A stretch of 64,000 nucleotides of DNA from Panaeolus papilionaceus. Taxonomy: Eukaryota > Basidiomycota > Agaricomycetes > Agaricales. Below, piece by piece: positions 44,279-56,628 of the stretch. Both the position numbers and the translations under genes were made by a program. The notes beneath the pieces are model-generated. The model saw nothing but the letters and a program-made list of their open reading frames with translations. It was not told the origin of the DNA and did not search any database. The stretch spans positions 620,001 to 684,000 of the forward strand of contig JADNRZ010000022.1 in the NCBI GenBank assembly GCA_015501605.1, given 5' to 3'. Numbering within the stretch: position 1 is the first letter of the stretch; each line of letters starts with the position of its first letter.

Positions 44279-46017
44279 GCATACCAGGCGCCTAAGCAGT
44301 GGACTACCTCTTAGCAGGCAGATACAGGCTTGAGGCTTGAGGCACACCAGAAGGTCCATTGTTGGTTCACCGAGATTCGCGCAGGGAAATTCATACACAT
44401 TCCCTCCAACATTTCTCCTCTGTTTGACGGCCGCAACATCGACGTACATCACCAGTAAACTCGCCCGAACGCGCGGGTTCATTCGGACTGGGTAGCATTT
44501 GAATCCAGGAGGAGAAGACACATGAAGGAGTTTGAGGCACACAAAAAATCTGCTGTGTTGGGGAGCAATCAGAATGTCCAGCAGCTCGCTAGGATGTGAT
44601 TCTTGGAGGTTCTTCGCTCTTTGGAGGACATCGCTGGTCTGCAGTAAGCCTCAAGTCTTTAGGCACGCAGTCGGTCTTGGATGCTTGCGGTAGGACCAAT
44701 GGGACAGAGCCTCAGCGTATGAACGGGTGGGATTTGGGCCCAACGACATTCATATAGGTGGCTTTAAACCACTCAGAGAGTGGATCCTGGGTGCTCAGGC
44801 AGATTTGCAGAGATACATGGCGGATTGCAGTGAGTCATTTGCTTCGTTGCGATGTTTCTTGAGGTTAATTTTCGTCTTGATGCGTCGCCAGACCTCAGAT
44901 ACATCTCATTCAAGTCAACAGATATTGCCAGTTCCAGTCACACAGATATATGGCCTGCTCGTTGCCAGTGTTGTCGCTTTCTCTGCTTGGGTCTTGGTGC
45001 TTGGTTACAGCTTGCCCTTGCGCCTCCTGCTGTATTTTTGCTTGTCTTGATGTTCTTGCTCGTCTGCTTGATGAATGCTTCTTGGGTTACTTGCTGGTTC
45101 ACTCTCCTGCTGGTTGTGTCGAAAACAAAATCATTTGGTGGTCGTCAAGAATGAAGGACGTCAAGAATGATTTCTCCTCGTTTAACGCTCATGCACTGTC
45201 ACGTGACGCCTTGCTGTGCATCCCGCAAATAGGGAAGTGACTCCCTCGACCTTGTAACCCATTGTTATAGCCAAACCATGTGCAGAGCAAGACGAATAAC
45301 GACGAATACGACCTGATTTGTGGCGGATACGACTATCTGCCAGAACCTGCGTGCTTAAAGACGATGTGTGACGACAAGGACGAACAACCAAGGGCGAAAC
45401 GCGAAGACAAGGACCAGAATGGCGACCGTGACAACCAGTCCCCGACCGTATCAAAAAGAGTGCATCAACAGAGCAGCTGAAGCTACGAGACTTCCTCAAC
45501 TCCGAATTCAAACAGCCATATCAGTCCAAGGTATTGCCCAGCTCGAAGATTCGGTCCAGAGGAAGCAGCGATTGCCTGATATTCCCTTCAGCACTGTGTG
45601 CTATACGTGTGCGAGTCCCAGAAGTCACCAACACGGAGTATCCTTTGCGTACCTGCCAACACAAGATCAACTTCTGTCAGCTCAGCTATCTTCCTGGCGC
45701 TGCGCCGTTTATGGGGCATATGGTGGGCGCGAGCGAGTCTGGTATCCCAGAGCTTCAAGGCGTCACTGCTACCGTCATTCACGGTCAAGAGGTCAATTTA
45801 TCAATTGACGTCTTGACCACCAGACAGAAGGCGCATGCACAGGAGATGTTGAGATGCGGAGACATTTTGGACGGAGACAGTATTCGGTCAACAAGACAAA
45901 TACTGGCCCTCCTGACATAACGGGCGAATTGGCGAGTTTGGAGTTGCGGGAATCAAATCGAGGTGTTCTGTAATAGGTGTTATTTAAGACACCGCTCGGC
46001 GACCCGTGTTTCTGGGG

Positions 46018-46090
46018 TATAAGAGCCCACCTTTCCACCCTCTCTTTCTCTCCAGTCTTTTTCTCTCCTCTCTTTTTCTCTCCTTTTTAC
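46018..46090 (+). promoter_or_regulatory. TATA box and CT-rich core promoter
   Basis: TATAAG at 46018-46023 is followed by an almost pure pyrimidine tract (about 46032-46090, CTCTCTTTCTCTCC-like) and, after about 135 bp more of T/C-rich leader, by the ATG at 46226. TATA plus CT-rich tract before the start is the usual layout of strongly transcribed filamentous fungal genes. Confidence 0.6.
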
Positions 46091-46225
46091 TTGCTATACG
46101 CAGCCATTTATCTATATTATCTTTTTTTAACTTCTCATTTTGACTATCCCTACCTCACATCTTCGTCGTTCTCGTTCTTCGCTCAACTTTTTTAATTTCT
46201 CCATTTTCTATCTCTTCTATACACC

Positions 46226-46664
46226 ATGAACACCACCATCAACCGACCACTCCCTAACATACATGACCCATTTGACCACCGCATCCCTCCCCATGTCACG
46301 GTAAGAGCGTAAATCTCAACACACTCCACACAGTTCCTTAATGTTATGAACCAACAGGCTGAGCATTTAGCGGGGCCTATCCCCGCTTTTCTCTACACTT
46401 TAGAGACGGTACACCTCTTCTTTTGACAGCACTTTCACCACGACTAACCGTGTTTTTTTTACCTAGCAGGGGTCTGGCCAACACCAGCCACCCATAAAAC
46501 CAACGTTTTACGCCTCGATCCTCAAGGCATGTCTTTTTTTCTACTCCAATTTCGCTGCGTGCTCATCACCTTTACAGCCTTTCCTCGACGTTGTCATTTC
46601 AACCTGCAAAGCATTCCCCCGCAGGATCGTCACGAAAACGAGGCGCCTGGTTTCAAGACGCTAA
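46226..46664 (+). CDS. Hypothetical protein with strong promoter (3' end uncertain)
   Basis: Product not recognised. Start ATG at 46226: MNTTINRPLPNIHDPFDHRI. Exons 46226-46300 (75 bp), 46358-46408 (51 bp) and from 46470 onwards are joined by phase-0 introns; exon 2 reads AEHLAGPIPAFLYTLET and exon 3 GSGQHQPPIKPTFYASILK. Beyond that two readings exist. Read through, the frame stays open to TAA at 46662-46664 (ending KTRRLVSRR). Alternatively an intron with a GC donor after CTCAAG leads to an exon beginning DRHENEAPGFKTLSS that stays open to about 46918. No signal peptide or domain is seen. A further open stretch at 46973-47224 (ending SRDPLTMPVQL) could belong to the same gene. Confidence 0.45.
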
Positions 46665-47434
46665 GCTCGACAACGTCGACCCAGTCCAAATACCAAATCA
46701 TCAGTCTACCATCGCAATCTCTATTTCAAAAACTCTTGCTTCCATTGTTTCTTATTTTTGTTGCTCGTTATCGTCGCGTTTTCTTGTCCGTTTTCTTGTC
46801 ATTTTCAGCAGTCCTAGAAACTCATCGCATGTACCATATCATTACCATCGACATTCCCCCCATTTCTGGTCCATCTAAACCTATGAAACAACATTGGAAA
46901 TCCTTTATTCCTCTCTAGATATACCGTCTAACATGTAACATAGATATACTAATTTCTTGGTAACTCCCTACTTTGTTTTGTACCGCTTTCATTTGGAAAA
47001 ATAGATTTTTGGTATGGAAAAAAAGTCGAGGACAAATTGGAGTCGCAAGTGGATATATAGCCGCTTTTTCGACTGGGTCACGAACAGCAGGAACTCGAGA
47101 ACAATGTGCTGCGGTCGTAAAAATGTTGGATGGTTATGAACCACCCACTGAGTGCGAAGATCCTGGTTCTCGTCGATTGGTCTATCGATCCCGAGATCCT
47201 CTTACCATGCCTGTCCAACTTTAAAGCTTAATTTCGGTGGAAATTTCCGGGTACCAAAAATTCATGAAATCGTGGATATTTCTATGTACATCCAATCGTA
47301 GCTAGCATGTGTATACATCTTTGCGAAAAAACAACACAGTATGAGTACGACGGCACAGCAAGATACAAAACAAGCAAGAGTAAACATGTCGTAGTCGGGT
47401 AGCAGTCGTCAAAAAGGTGGGTATGCGCCGAGAT

Positions 47435-48526
47435 TTACTGCGTCTTGAGTTTAGGTTCTGCGGGAAGGGAGGTTGAGTTCAGATATTTGAAGTTTAATTT
47501 GTGCAGAAAGCAAATACTTACCCTCTTTCTTGCGAATGTTTTTCAGAAGTCCAAAATTGTTTGCGGTACGTGTCGTAAATAAGGTCGTAAGGAACAGAGC
47601 GCAAACAGCACGGGCGGATTCAGGGTCCAGGGCTTCGACTCCACCTTTCAGTGATGTAGTACCAAGGACCTGCGACAGCAGAAGGTGCAATTCAGCCCAG
47701 AACGGCTGAGCATGGGTGAGGAAGGCGTAAAGTGCGGTCGTCAAGGGCGCACACCACAAATCGGTGGTGGTCCATCCATAGGCTTGCAATTCGGGAGGGG
47801 TTTGGACAGACAATGATACTGGGTTCAAGAACGAAAATAGGTTCGTCAGGAAGAAGCCTGCATTGGCGGTGATCTAATGATAAGGTTAGGATTATTTATA
47901 AATAACCATATCAAGCCTGGTTCGGACGGCGTACCAGCGACGTCAGAAGCAGTGTCCATGGAGAGGACGCAATGATGGGGGATGCGCTCGTTGTAACTGA
48001 TGGTGGGATCAGGTTGCACAAGAGGTAGGCACGGGTGAAGCCATCAACGACAGAGAGGGGGAATTCCAGCTGAGCCGACGGTTCGGGGACAGAAGGCAGG
48101 TTATCTGCAACTGCCTGACCCACAGCGTAGAGAACAGGAACAACCCCGGAGAGCATAAAGGATGGCGTTAACCCCAAGAAAGGACCTGCATCAAATTGAC
48201 ACGTTGAATGGTGTTACCAAACGTTTACGGTGAGCACGAGGTTGCACGCGACATGTCCCTTCCTCACCTGTAATGGCTTCACCCCCGTAAACGACAAGCA
48301 AAGTTGTTGCCAGATTCTTTACGAAGGAGTAGTCTTCCATGGGAATAACCTTCTTTGTTGCCTTATGTTGAGCAGCCTGCATATCACGAATTTGGCGTAA
48401 TATGATACATAATCTGAGAGTCGCTACGACATCCAGAGTACTAATGGGTGTGCCAAACCATGCGAAAGGAGCAATCGGCTCCAAAATCAACCTGTAAACC
48501 TCAATAAGTGGTGAAAGCACAGACAT
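47435..48526 (-). CDS. Multi-span membrane protein, possibly TRIC-like
   Basis: Start at 48526: MSVLSPLIEVYRLILEPIAP, then FAWFGTPISTLDVVATLRLC. An in-frame ATG at 48598 would add 24 hydrophobic residues. Several hydrophobic segments follow: NLATTLLVVYGGEAITG, PFLGLTPSFMLSGVVPVLYA, SVVDGFTRAYLLCNLIPPSV, SSPWTLLLTSL joined to ITANAGFFLTNLFSFLNP, and RAVCALFLTTLFTTRT. The protein ends KKEEPKLKTQ-stop at 47435. Introns lie at about 48190-48265, 47875-47930 and 47460-47520. Number and spacing of segments recall trimeric intracellular cation channels (TRIC), but I see no diagnostic motif, so this is only a suggestion. Confidence 0.6.
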
Positions 48527-49044
48527 AGTGTCGTCCAAGGAGAAGGGAGGAAGAAAGGAGCAAACCACACACTGGCAGAAGGAAAGCAGAGAGGTCAATT
48601 AAAGGGTCGGAGCTGATGATGGAGCATGAGGTAGGCTTATATGATTACATCAATGCATCATTTTAAATAACGCTCCCATGGTATTACGGTTGTAATGGCC
48701 GCAAACCGGGAATGCGGGTGTTTCCTCTCTGCGAGTAAATCCATCAGCGCGCTGGTTCAAGGCTAGTCCCTCCAGAAAACTTGGTTTCTACAGTCCCTTG
48801 CACCTTAAGGTGTAACTTGGACTTAGAATAATCTGCCCTTGACAGGCCAGGGAAGCAATTCCGCAACCTGCAGGGCTTGCCGAGTTAGTCTTAGGAGACA
48901 AGATTAGATCGTCAGTACGCGCAGTGGATCGCGACGCCCACAAACCTTTTGTTGCTCCAACTTTTATGTTATTTTTTTGAAAAAAGAAAGCAGTTAAATT
49001 TTTATAAACAACCACAATAATACATATTTAAATAAATAAAATCA
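48527..49044. other. Intergenic, membrane-protein promoter and GH3 3' flank
   Basis: About 520 bp without a supported gene. A/T-rich sequence near 48960-49040 is consistent with the 3' untranslated end of the GH3 gene. Confidence 0.45.
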
Positions 49045-52000
49045 TTAAACGGTAACAGAGCCTGTGAGCCTGATATCGCGGATGGATGCACCAACGAAGA
49101 AATCAAAGCGGCCAGAAGGACGAACGTATGACTGGCTGGGGGTATCCCAGACGCTGAGAGTATAACAATCAGCACATACTCAACACCTCATAAAATAACA
49201 ATATTTTACCTCATATCACGTCTGTTAATCGAGAAAGTGACTGGCTTGCTCTCGCCGACCTTGAGGTCGACCTCCTCAAAGCCACGGAGAACCTTGGGCG
49301 GTTCACCAGCGTTAGCAGGGTAGCCAATGTACAGTTGAGGCTTCTCAGTTCCATAGACATCGCCACTGTTCCTCAAGGTGAAGGTAATAGCGTATCCATC
49401 ACTCGAGGCAGCAACTGAGAGTGACGAGTAGGCGAAGGTAGTGTACGAGAGACCGAAGCCAAATTCGAAGCGGGGGATAATTTTGTTGGCTTCCATGTAG
49501 CGGTAATCGATCAATAGCTTTTCTGTGAAGTCGATCTGAAAGACGTGCATCAGCAACTAAACGCGATGAAAGATATAGGCATTCCCGTACATCTGGGAAT
49601 CCGAGGCTGTTGTAGACAATCTTGTTGCCGTAGGCGGCTTCATCCTAATAATTATTGTAAGTTAATAGTGACCAAGTGATAATGATCCCAAAATCTTACT
49701 TTAGCGAGACTGAATGGGAGTCTTCCACTTGGATTGTAAGCACCATACATGACGTCGACGATAGCAGGACCAGTTTGCTCTCCAGGTGCACCAGCGTAAA
49801 TGATGGCAGTGACATTGGGGTGCTCAGCCCAGCCGTTCATGCTCACAGGTCCGACAGAGTGAACGACGACGATGGTGTTATTGCAAACAGCAGCAACTCG
49901 TTCAATCTGGCATCAAGAACACTTCGTCAAATGTGGCCACTTGTGATGATACAACATAAACATACCAAGCTTCCACCCTTCCACCAGAGATCAAGATCAT
50001 TTCTGTCACCCATGTTACCTTCTACAACGGTGTAGAAAGCAATTTCTCCGCTCATCCTATGGTGATATTGTTAGGTGGTGTTACCGAAATACTAACACGA
50101 ACATACGCGTTCACGAAGACGAAGGCCATATCCTTGCCACGAGCAGCATTCTGGCCAGCGTTGAGGTCGTTAGAGAGAGAAGCAGAAATGGTAGCACTAG
50201 AGCCGATGTGGGAGGTCAATGCGTCGATGGGTGGTACCAAGAAATCGAGGCTGTTGGATCCCGAGCCCCATCTGTAAAATTCGTAAGCTTCAATCCAGGC
50301 GAAAGAGGGGATAACCACCAACGTACCCAACAGACATCGTCCCCGCGTTGCACTCGTTCATCTCATTGCAATCCAGCTTGGGCATCTTAGCATCTTGACC
50401 AACAATAGCAATGTATTTTGCGACACCCTTGGCGATAGGAAGACCGCGAATGGTTTGGCTAGCGGAATTGACTTTCCGTTCGTTCTTGAGAAGGACTGAA
50501 GAAGCCAAAGCAACCTCCTTTGCGATGGCAGTGTGTGCATTACTGCGGACGTTGACTTTGAGGTTACGAGGACCACTACCGTCGCGTTTCTGAGAGTCAA
50601 AGTTGGTCTCAGGGAAGCCCTAACATTACATACAGATTAGGAGTGGTGATAGATGAAGGAAAGAAAACAACATACCGAATCCTGGCCGAAACGGTACCAA
50701 GGAGCGAGGATGCGAGAGACCATTTGATTCAGTCGCTCCATGGGCACCTTGCCACTGTTGACATCCCCCTTCAATCCTCCAAATTGCCCACCACCTACGC
50801 GCAAGTGTCAGCATAAATATTTGAGAGCAGTATATCAACGAGTTTATCTCACCGATAACGATGTAATCTCCTGGCTGTTCCATGTCCAATCCATTGTTGG
50901 CATTAACCGCAGCATTGTCATGAGTTGCACCCCAGTCACTGACAACATAGCCTGCAACAGAAATTTAGGAAGAGTTGAGCGCATCGAATGTTTGGAGGGT
51001 TGCATCAATTCTGACCTTTGAATCCCGCCTTCTGCAACAACCCATTTGGACCTAGCAGCGCAGCATTTTGACAAGATGAAGTTCCGTTGAATCGGTTGTA
51101 AGCGCACATGACCGAAGCAACATCTGCCTAGAGTGATGCGAAGATCATCAAAAAGTATGAGATTGGTATTTCCGATAGTAGCCGAGCCATGTAAAAGCCA
51201 AACGCGAGCAACCGGATTTCTTACCTCGATGCTCCGTAAAAAGGGGTAAAAGTAGACCTCGTGGATGGTACGGTCATCGATGTTAGCGCTGTAGCCATAC
51301 CGCCAATGTTCTTGGATGTTGCCTAAGAGGTGCTTGATGCAGGCTTGGACACCAGTGCTCTGCACGCCAACAATCGTTTCGTATGCGCCTTCGCCGTTAA
51401 GATAGGGGTCTGGTCCAAAACTACAAGTCACGGTGGCAAGAAATCAGTAAGTCCGTCTGAACATGTTGTGGCCGTGTTAAGCATTACCTCTCCCAAGCTC
51501 GTCCTCCTTTAGGATTGCGCATCTATAAACACATGGCACATTGAGTAGGTCATGTGTACTGCATTAGCAGCAGTCGAAGAAAGAACATACCAGGTCAACA
51601 GCAGGACCTAGGAATACACTGTAAAGAGAAATCAATTGAGATCGCTTCCTCAAAAGAGTGACATCGCGCTTGCTCACTGTGCTCCCTTTCCGCGCCATTC
51701 CTCGCCTAGTGCGACACCACGGGCACGCATGAGGCGACGACTGAATGTTGACGCTGCGTTGATACCAGTGGGGAAACCAGTGACATCTTTCACCAAACGC
51801 AGACCAGCAGGGCCGTCTTGAAGACAGATGGATGGTACACCGAGGCGGGGAATAGCAGCCGTGTCACCGACACATCGACCTGTTCAGAAGAAGTTGTCAG
51901 ACGAAGCGCGTGATGAAGGCTGCGGGATCGCGTACGGTTGGGGTTAAGCTGTCCTGTACCCCGCACGATACCAATTTTCTCGTCAAGAGTCATTTGGCTG

Positions 52001-52159
52001 ATTGCATTGTTTGCAAGTTGGTAGGCTTCATCCCACGAACCTGTATATAAAAACAGGTGAGAAGGTGATGCGGAAGGCGAGAGCGAGATACTGACGCGTC
52101 ACGAATGCATTGCTTGATGCTATGAGCAAGCTCGTCAACACAAAGGTTGGAAGTAACAT
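49045..52159 (-). CDS. Secreted GH3 beta-glucosidase
   Basis: Family 3 glycoside hydrolase that would convert cellobiose and other beta-glucosides to glucose outside the cell. Start at 52159 with a signal peptide (MLLPTFVLTSLLIASSNAFV). The N-terminal barrel has WDEAYQLANNAISQMTLDEK, RCVGDTAAIPRLGVPSICLQ, DGPAGLRLVKDVTGFPTGIN, RNPKGGRAWESFGPDPYLNG, CIKHLLGNIQEHWRYG and the nucleophile motif GYVVSDWGATHD (about 51000-50930). The second domain contains KEVALASSVLLKNERK, GSGSNSLDFLVPPIDAL, ERVAAVCNNTIVVVHSVGPV and YNPSGRLPFSLAK, and a fibronectin-III-like end contains [17 protein letters not shown] and VLRGFEEVDLKVGESKPV, ending LTGSVTV-stop. About 15 introns. It lacks the PA14 insert of the GH3 gene at 1-3183 and is a separate lineage (AbgL/BGL1 type). 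Confidence 0.93.
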
Positions 52160-53415
52160 TGCGGGGAACAGTGAGGAACCTATCGCGGTTGTTGGACAGT
52201 CTAATTTATATTCGAAATGGCAGGGCTAAATGCTGGGCGGCCGGATTGGAGTGAATAGAACTGGCCTTCGGTCTTCCTGCCAGAAGGTCATTGCCATATG
52301 GACGCAATCAGGCGTCTCCCTATAAGGAAGAAGTATATTACCAGAGCCCCAGAGCCGCGAAGCGATGGGTCCTAAAGTATCTTAAGCGTCTCTGATAGCT
52401 GATAGCCATTGGTACTCTGTCGATCGACGTCAATACACTCGTCTTTTTTGAAAGGGATCTAGGACATAGGTAAAGAGTAGGGTCGAAGACGAAGAGGTGT
52501 GAGCCGCGCGCCGTTCATTACCCGAGGAGTTACTCAGATACAACGTATCGAGAACAGACAAGAACACCGGCGCCTGATAACACGCTCTTGGATCGGATTG
52601 CGACCTGCTGCATCGCCTGTGCGCAGAAAATCGCCAAAAAACACCAGACAAACCAGGTCAGCTGAACCACAAGATTGAGCTTGAGTTTAACGCTCCTTAT
52701 GGAACCTGATGGAACTTTTAAACTCAACGGGAGGTGTGACGGAATTCGGATGAAATAACCCTTCGATAAGTCAGTCGGCCCCCTGGTGAAGTCATACATG
52801 TTGAGCTCCGGATTGCTATTTCATCCGTCCCAAGGGATTCTGCTTCTGAAGCCTGACAAACGGTGCGACAAAGATGCCAGGAGGGTATGGCTGCACTGCC
52901 TGGATGCGTTTGAGTTCATTCGCCAATGATTGATGTATCAAAATTTAAAACGAAGCCCGAGATTCCAGCGATGGGTTTAACCTTTGATTTTGTGGAGCAT
53001 AAGGATGGTGCGAGAACTGTGAGAGGATAACCAAACGCCGCTGTCGATTTTCTGAAGCATCTTCTACATTACCGCCGTCCTCGAAGAGTCTGCAGCGTCC
53101 TGCTTTGAGAACCTGAATTTTGCTTGGTAGTTCGTAAAATCCAAAGTACAACTTACCAGTAATCCAGCGGGTAGTGAGGATGTTCACCTCACTTTAGAAC
53201 ATGTTTCTTTCATATCAGATCCTGATATTACATGGAATGTTGCTCAATGCTCATGCTATGCTGATCAGGTCGGGGTGCGAAGTCAAAGAGATGATCCAAA
53301 CAAAACCGTGAGGAATTGTTTGCAAGAGGTGCCGCGCCAAGACGCGTCCTGACGCCCCTCCTCCTCCTTCTTCAACACATATTTAGATTTACCATTTCCA
53401 ACGTATTCACCAATA
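52160..53415. other. Intergenic, no supported gene
   Basis: About 1.25 kb between the divergently transcribed GH3 and MCP1 genes, so it holds both promoters. A minus-strand open frame at 52530-52799 has one hydrophobic segment (VVQLTWFVWCFLAIFCAQAM) but no other support. No repeat or RNA gene was recognised. Confidence 0.45.
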
Positions 53416-54195
53416 TGCCAGACTACGAAAAGTTACGAAATAGGGCGCTTCCACTCCTGGCTAAGGCTTCGCAGATTTCTGGGCCATTTATCACCACTTT
53501 TCTTTTGATTCACCTTGCTGCACCAATATCTGCCAATTTGGGAGGATCGTCTACAGCAACCTCGACAATGGTGAGAGAGATATCTGAATGTTGAAAGTTT
53601 TATGTCTCATGATTTTCAGCTGCTGGGCAGAGAATATTACCAAACAGTTCTTGGTGAACCCCTGCTATTACTTGCGCCGCTCAGCGTCCATATGATTACA
53701 GGCCCTCTCAGACGACTGCTTTCACCTCCTGGAAAACCACCAAGACCTTGGACTCATGTGCTGAGCCTGACAGGATACTCCAGCCTTTTGTTTTTCTTCC
53801 CCATCCATTACGGAGTTCATCGATCCTATCCTTCATTAGACATTCCTTCCATAGATTCCGTAGGTCCATCGGAGCTCAGCTACGAATTTGTGAAAACGGG
53901 GCTCAAGACATGGCCTATCCGCAGCTGGCTTTTGTACGGGGGCTTGGTCATAGGCATTACTTTACATATGGTTGATGGTGCTAGCATCATCTACAACAAT
54001 CTTGTCAAGCGAAGCGGAGGCTCCGTGATGAAGCACCGAACCCGTAGGACGAGGCAGGCTTTGGCTCTTCTTGCCGTTGCTTTACCTGTCTTGTCCGGGC
54101 TCTACTTCCTGTCGAAGGAGTCTTTCATGACATTCCCCAGCATGATTGCTCGGTACAAGGCTGCCTTCCTGGAATCGTATATCTTTCAGGTATAG
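53416..54195 (+). CDS. MCP1: MCP1-like mitochondrial outer-membrane protein (DUF1691)
   Basis: Homologue of yeast Mdm10-complementing protein 1, which acts in mitochondrial lipid homeostasis and is linked to Vps13. Start ATG 53416: MPDYEKLRNRALPLLAKASQ, then ISGPFITTFLLIHLAAPISA as first span. After an intron of 49 bp (about 53571-53619) the protein reads LLGREYYQTVLGEPLLLLAP, LSVHMITGPLRRLLSPPGKP, PWTHVLSLTGYSSLLFFFPI and HYGVHRSYPS. The second half contains WLLYGGLVIGITLHMVDGAS, ALALLAVALPVLSGLYFLSK and ends YKAAFLESYIFQV-stop. Five hydrophobic spans, including the conserved H-x-x-T-G-P and V-H-R features of the domain. About 243 residues. Confidence 0.85.
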
Positions 54196-54972
54196 GTTAC
54201 GTTGCTGCTTTAAAAGTTAATGACAAGTGCGTAGGTTTGCACGTTATATCATGAACATACGTGGATTGGTGCTCAAACTCCGTCAGGTCATTTCAACCAA
54301 GTTTTGAACAAGCTGCCCTTACACAGCGCTCCAAAAAGCGGATGTGGACGGGCCGCGGACCAAAGACCTTATGCCGGTGGTATCGTCACTTGAGCGCAGA
54401 ACTCTACATCCCTTGTGCAGTTCAATCGAGTCCGCCAATTGAAATTGTCGCGCGAAGGGCCTTCATTACATATGATCCACGCGCAAACCGTCGACTTCTA
54501 TCTTTAGCCAGCAGGAATTACTTGTTCAGATCAAGGTTGTGCGGCTAATCGCCGGGATTTTTTATTGAGAGCTCCACGTCTGTATCTCATAATACATATT
54601 CATCTTAGGCCTATCTTCAACATTACAGGCCTCTGAACAGGAGCTAAATGTTCGTAACGTCTAGCTACACGCACGCATTATGTGCTCTTGCGACATTCTC
54701 TGACACCGTCTCCACAGACATGGAAATATCAATTTGCGGAATGTTTACTTAAAAGACGACGGACTATTCCCGGGAAGCTACTCTTGTCCACGTTTCTGCG
54801 GTAGCAAAAAATAAACGTTGCGGGACGGCTTTCATCCTGCTGATCATGCCACATGTTGTAGAACTCTGACGATATTGGATTGGGTATTCCCGACGACAAT
54901 GTATAAGTACGAGCCACATTTTCCCTGCGTCATCTCACTTATATTGTCATTCTCCTTCTCTGTGGCATAATA
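54196..54972. other. Intergenic, upstream of CE16 gene
   Basis: About 780 bp. An open frame at 54261-54548 (plus) has no recognisable product. The rest is the promoter region of the esterase gene. Confidence 0.4.
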
Positions 54973-56628
54973 ATGTCGTTCAGCGCGAAATTTTCTGCTC
55001 TTGTCGCTCTAGTGACTCTTCCCTGTGTTCTTGCACAGGCACCACTCTATGGTCAATGTATGATACATCTCTTGGAGAGCTCGCATACTTGCTGCTAACA
55101 ACAAAAAAATGATGATTTAGGCGGAGGTAGTGGCTGGAGTGGAGCTACAACATGTGTTACTGGGTATGTTATATGATTACGAGCAGGTGTCTTTGCTGCA
55201 CATACTGATTTTTATTTTTGCAGGGCTGTTTGCAACGTGCTGAATCAATGTAGGAGAGACACTCTTCGAGCTTAGGAAACCTGTCATTGAGGCAAGTTTT
55301 TCGTAGGGTATAGCCAATGCATTCCTGGAACTGCAGCCACCACTACCCCATCTACACCCGCCCCTACCACGACTACTCCAGCTGGCTCAAAGAAGGCCAA
55401 TTACTGGTTCAGCTTGTGAGTTTTTTCTACCATACTTCTTTGCGAACGGGGCTCAAGTATCAAACTTTCAGTGGCGACTCCTACACGCAAAGCGGATTCT
55501 CTCCTTCTGGCACACTACCCAATGATCGCAACCCTTTCGGCAATCCAGACTATCCAGGATGGACTGCCACAGGAGGCGAGAACTGGGTTGGATACGTGAC
55601 CACAAAATACAACAACTCCTTGCTCTACACCTACAATTACGCTTATGGAGGCGCCACTATTGACGCTAAACTTGTTACCCCCTACACTCCCACCGTTCTC
55701 TCTTTGACAGATCAAGTTAACCAATTTTTGAGCACTGTAGCCAACAAGCCCGCGTCTACACCATGGACGAGCGATAATTCGCTGTTTTCCATCTGGATTG
55801 GTATTAACGATATCGGGAACAGCTACTACCAAAGTGGTGACCGTGGGGCGTAAGCTTCCTTGTCTCTTCTGTTTTTGCGCCACTCCAGCTGATTGTGTCA
55901 CCTGTAGGTTCTCTGATACACTCCTCAATGCGGAGTTTGCACTGGTTCAAAAGCTGGTGGGTTTTATCGCGATATATTTGGGAAGGATCTGACATTATAC
56001 AAATACCAGTACAATGCTGGGGCTAGAAACTTCCTTTTCGTCAACGTGCCGTGCATTGATAGATCACCCTTGGTATGATTACTTATCACCCTTTCTTAAG
56101 CTTGATTAACTTTCGGCTTTACACCATGCATAGATGTTGGCACAGGCTCAATCCGCCCGTAACACAGAGAAGAGCGTCATCAGCGGTTTCAACAGCAGGC
56201 TCACAGCCAAGGTCAACGCGTTCAAGTCTGCCAACTCTGGGGTAAGCATCGTTTACGACAATTATTGTGTATCTCCTGGATGAGTGTTCATACTTTCTTG
56301 TAGGTGAAAACCTGGATGTGGGACTCTAATGCGCAATTCACAACGATACTCAACTCCCCAACAACCTACGGTTTCAAGGACGCCACTTCGTATGGCAGTG
56401 GCTCGAACATCTTCTGGGGGTAAGTGTCTCTTTGAATTTTGAAAGATGTCATATATTTTGCTCATGTCATGTTTGTGAACAGTAACGACTACCACCCAAG
56501 CTGTAAGTGCCGGTTAATTTCACGAACCCTTCACTGTTCAAATATTGACCCATACATCAACAGCTTACGCACACAAGTTCTTCGGCGAACAAGTTGGAAA
56601 GACAGTCCTCTCAGGCACTATTTGGTAG
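54973..56628 (+). CDS. CE16 acetylesterase with N-terminal CBM1
   Basis: Secreted GDSL/SGNH esterase that removes acetyl groups from xylo-oligosaccharides and other hemicellulose fragments. Signal peptide MSFSAKFSALVALVTLPCVL, then a fungal cellulose-binding module (LYGQCGGGSGWSGATTC, VCNVLNQWYSQCIPG, assembled across three introns), then a Thr/Pro/Ser linker (TAATTTPSTPAPTTTTPAGS). The catalytic domain has block I NYWFSFGDSYTQSGFSPSG (Ser of GDS, split by an intron at about 55418-55470), YNYAYGGATIDAKLV (block II Gly), IWIGINDIGNSYYQ (block III Asn), FVNVPCIDRSPL, and NDYHPSSYAHKFFGEQVG with the catalytic Asp-x-His. It ends KTVLSGTIW-stop. About 10 exons. The CBM1 shows the enzyme is meant to act on plant cell walls. 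Confidence 0.92.

Larger units (their letters stand above)
34402..46017. other. Gene-poor region, about 11.6 kb
   Basis: No gene with a recognisable product, no complete transposon and no RNA gene was found. Open frames of 60-160 codons occur on both strands but lack domains and, mostly, splice support: for example 35799-36098 (plus, containing CRQRWPEDLERIDLTFGPLA), 39572-39787 (minus, MSNAPLEHWKLDQEAWYTSI), 40636-41103 (minus), 41982-42338 (plus) and 45534-45920 (plus). They read like decayed coding sequence, and the stretch is several times longer than any other gap in the window. A hairpin repeat lies at 44184-44278. CACGTG palindromes occur at about 40008 and 45201. Confidence 0.5.
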
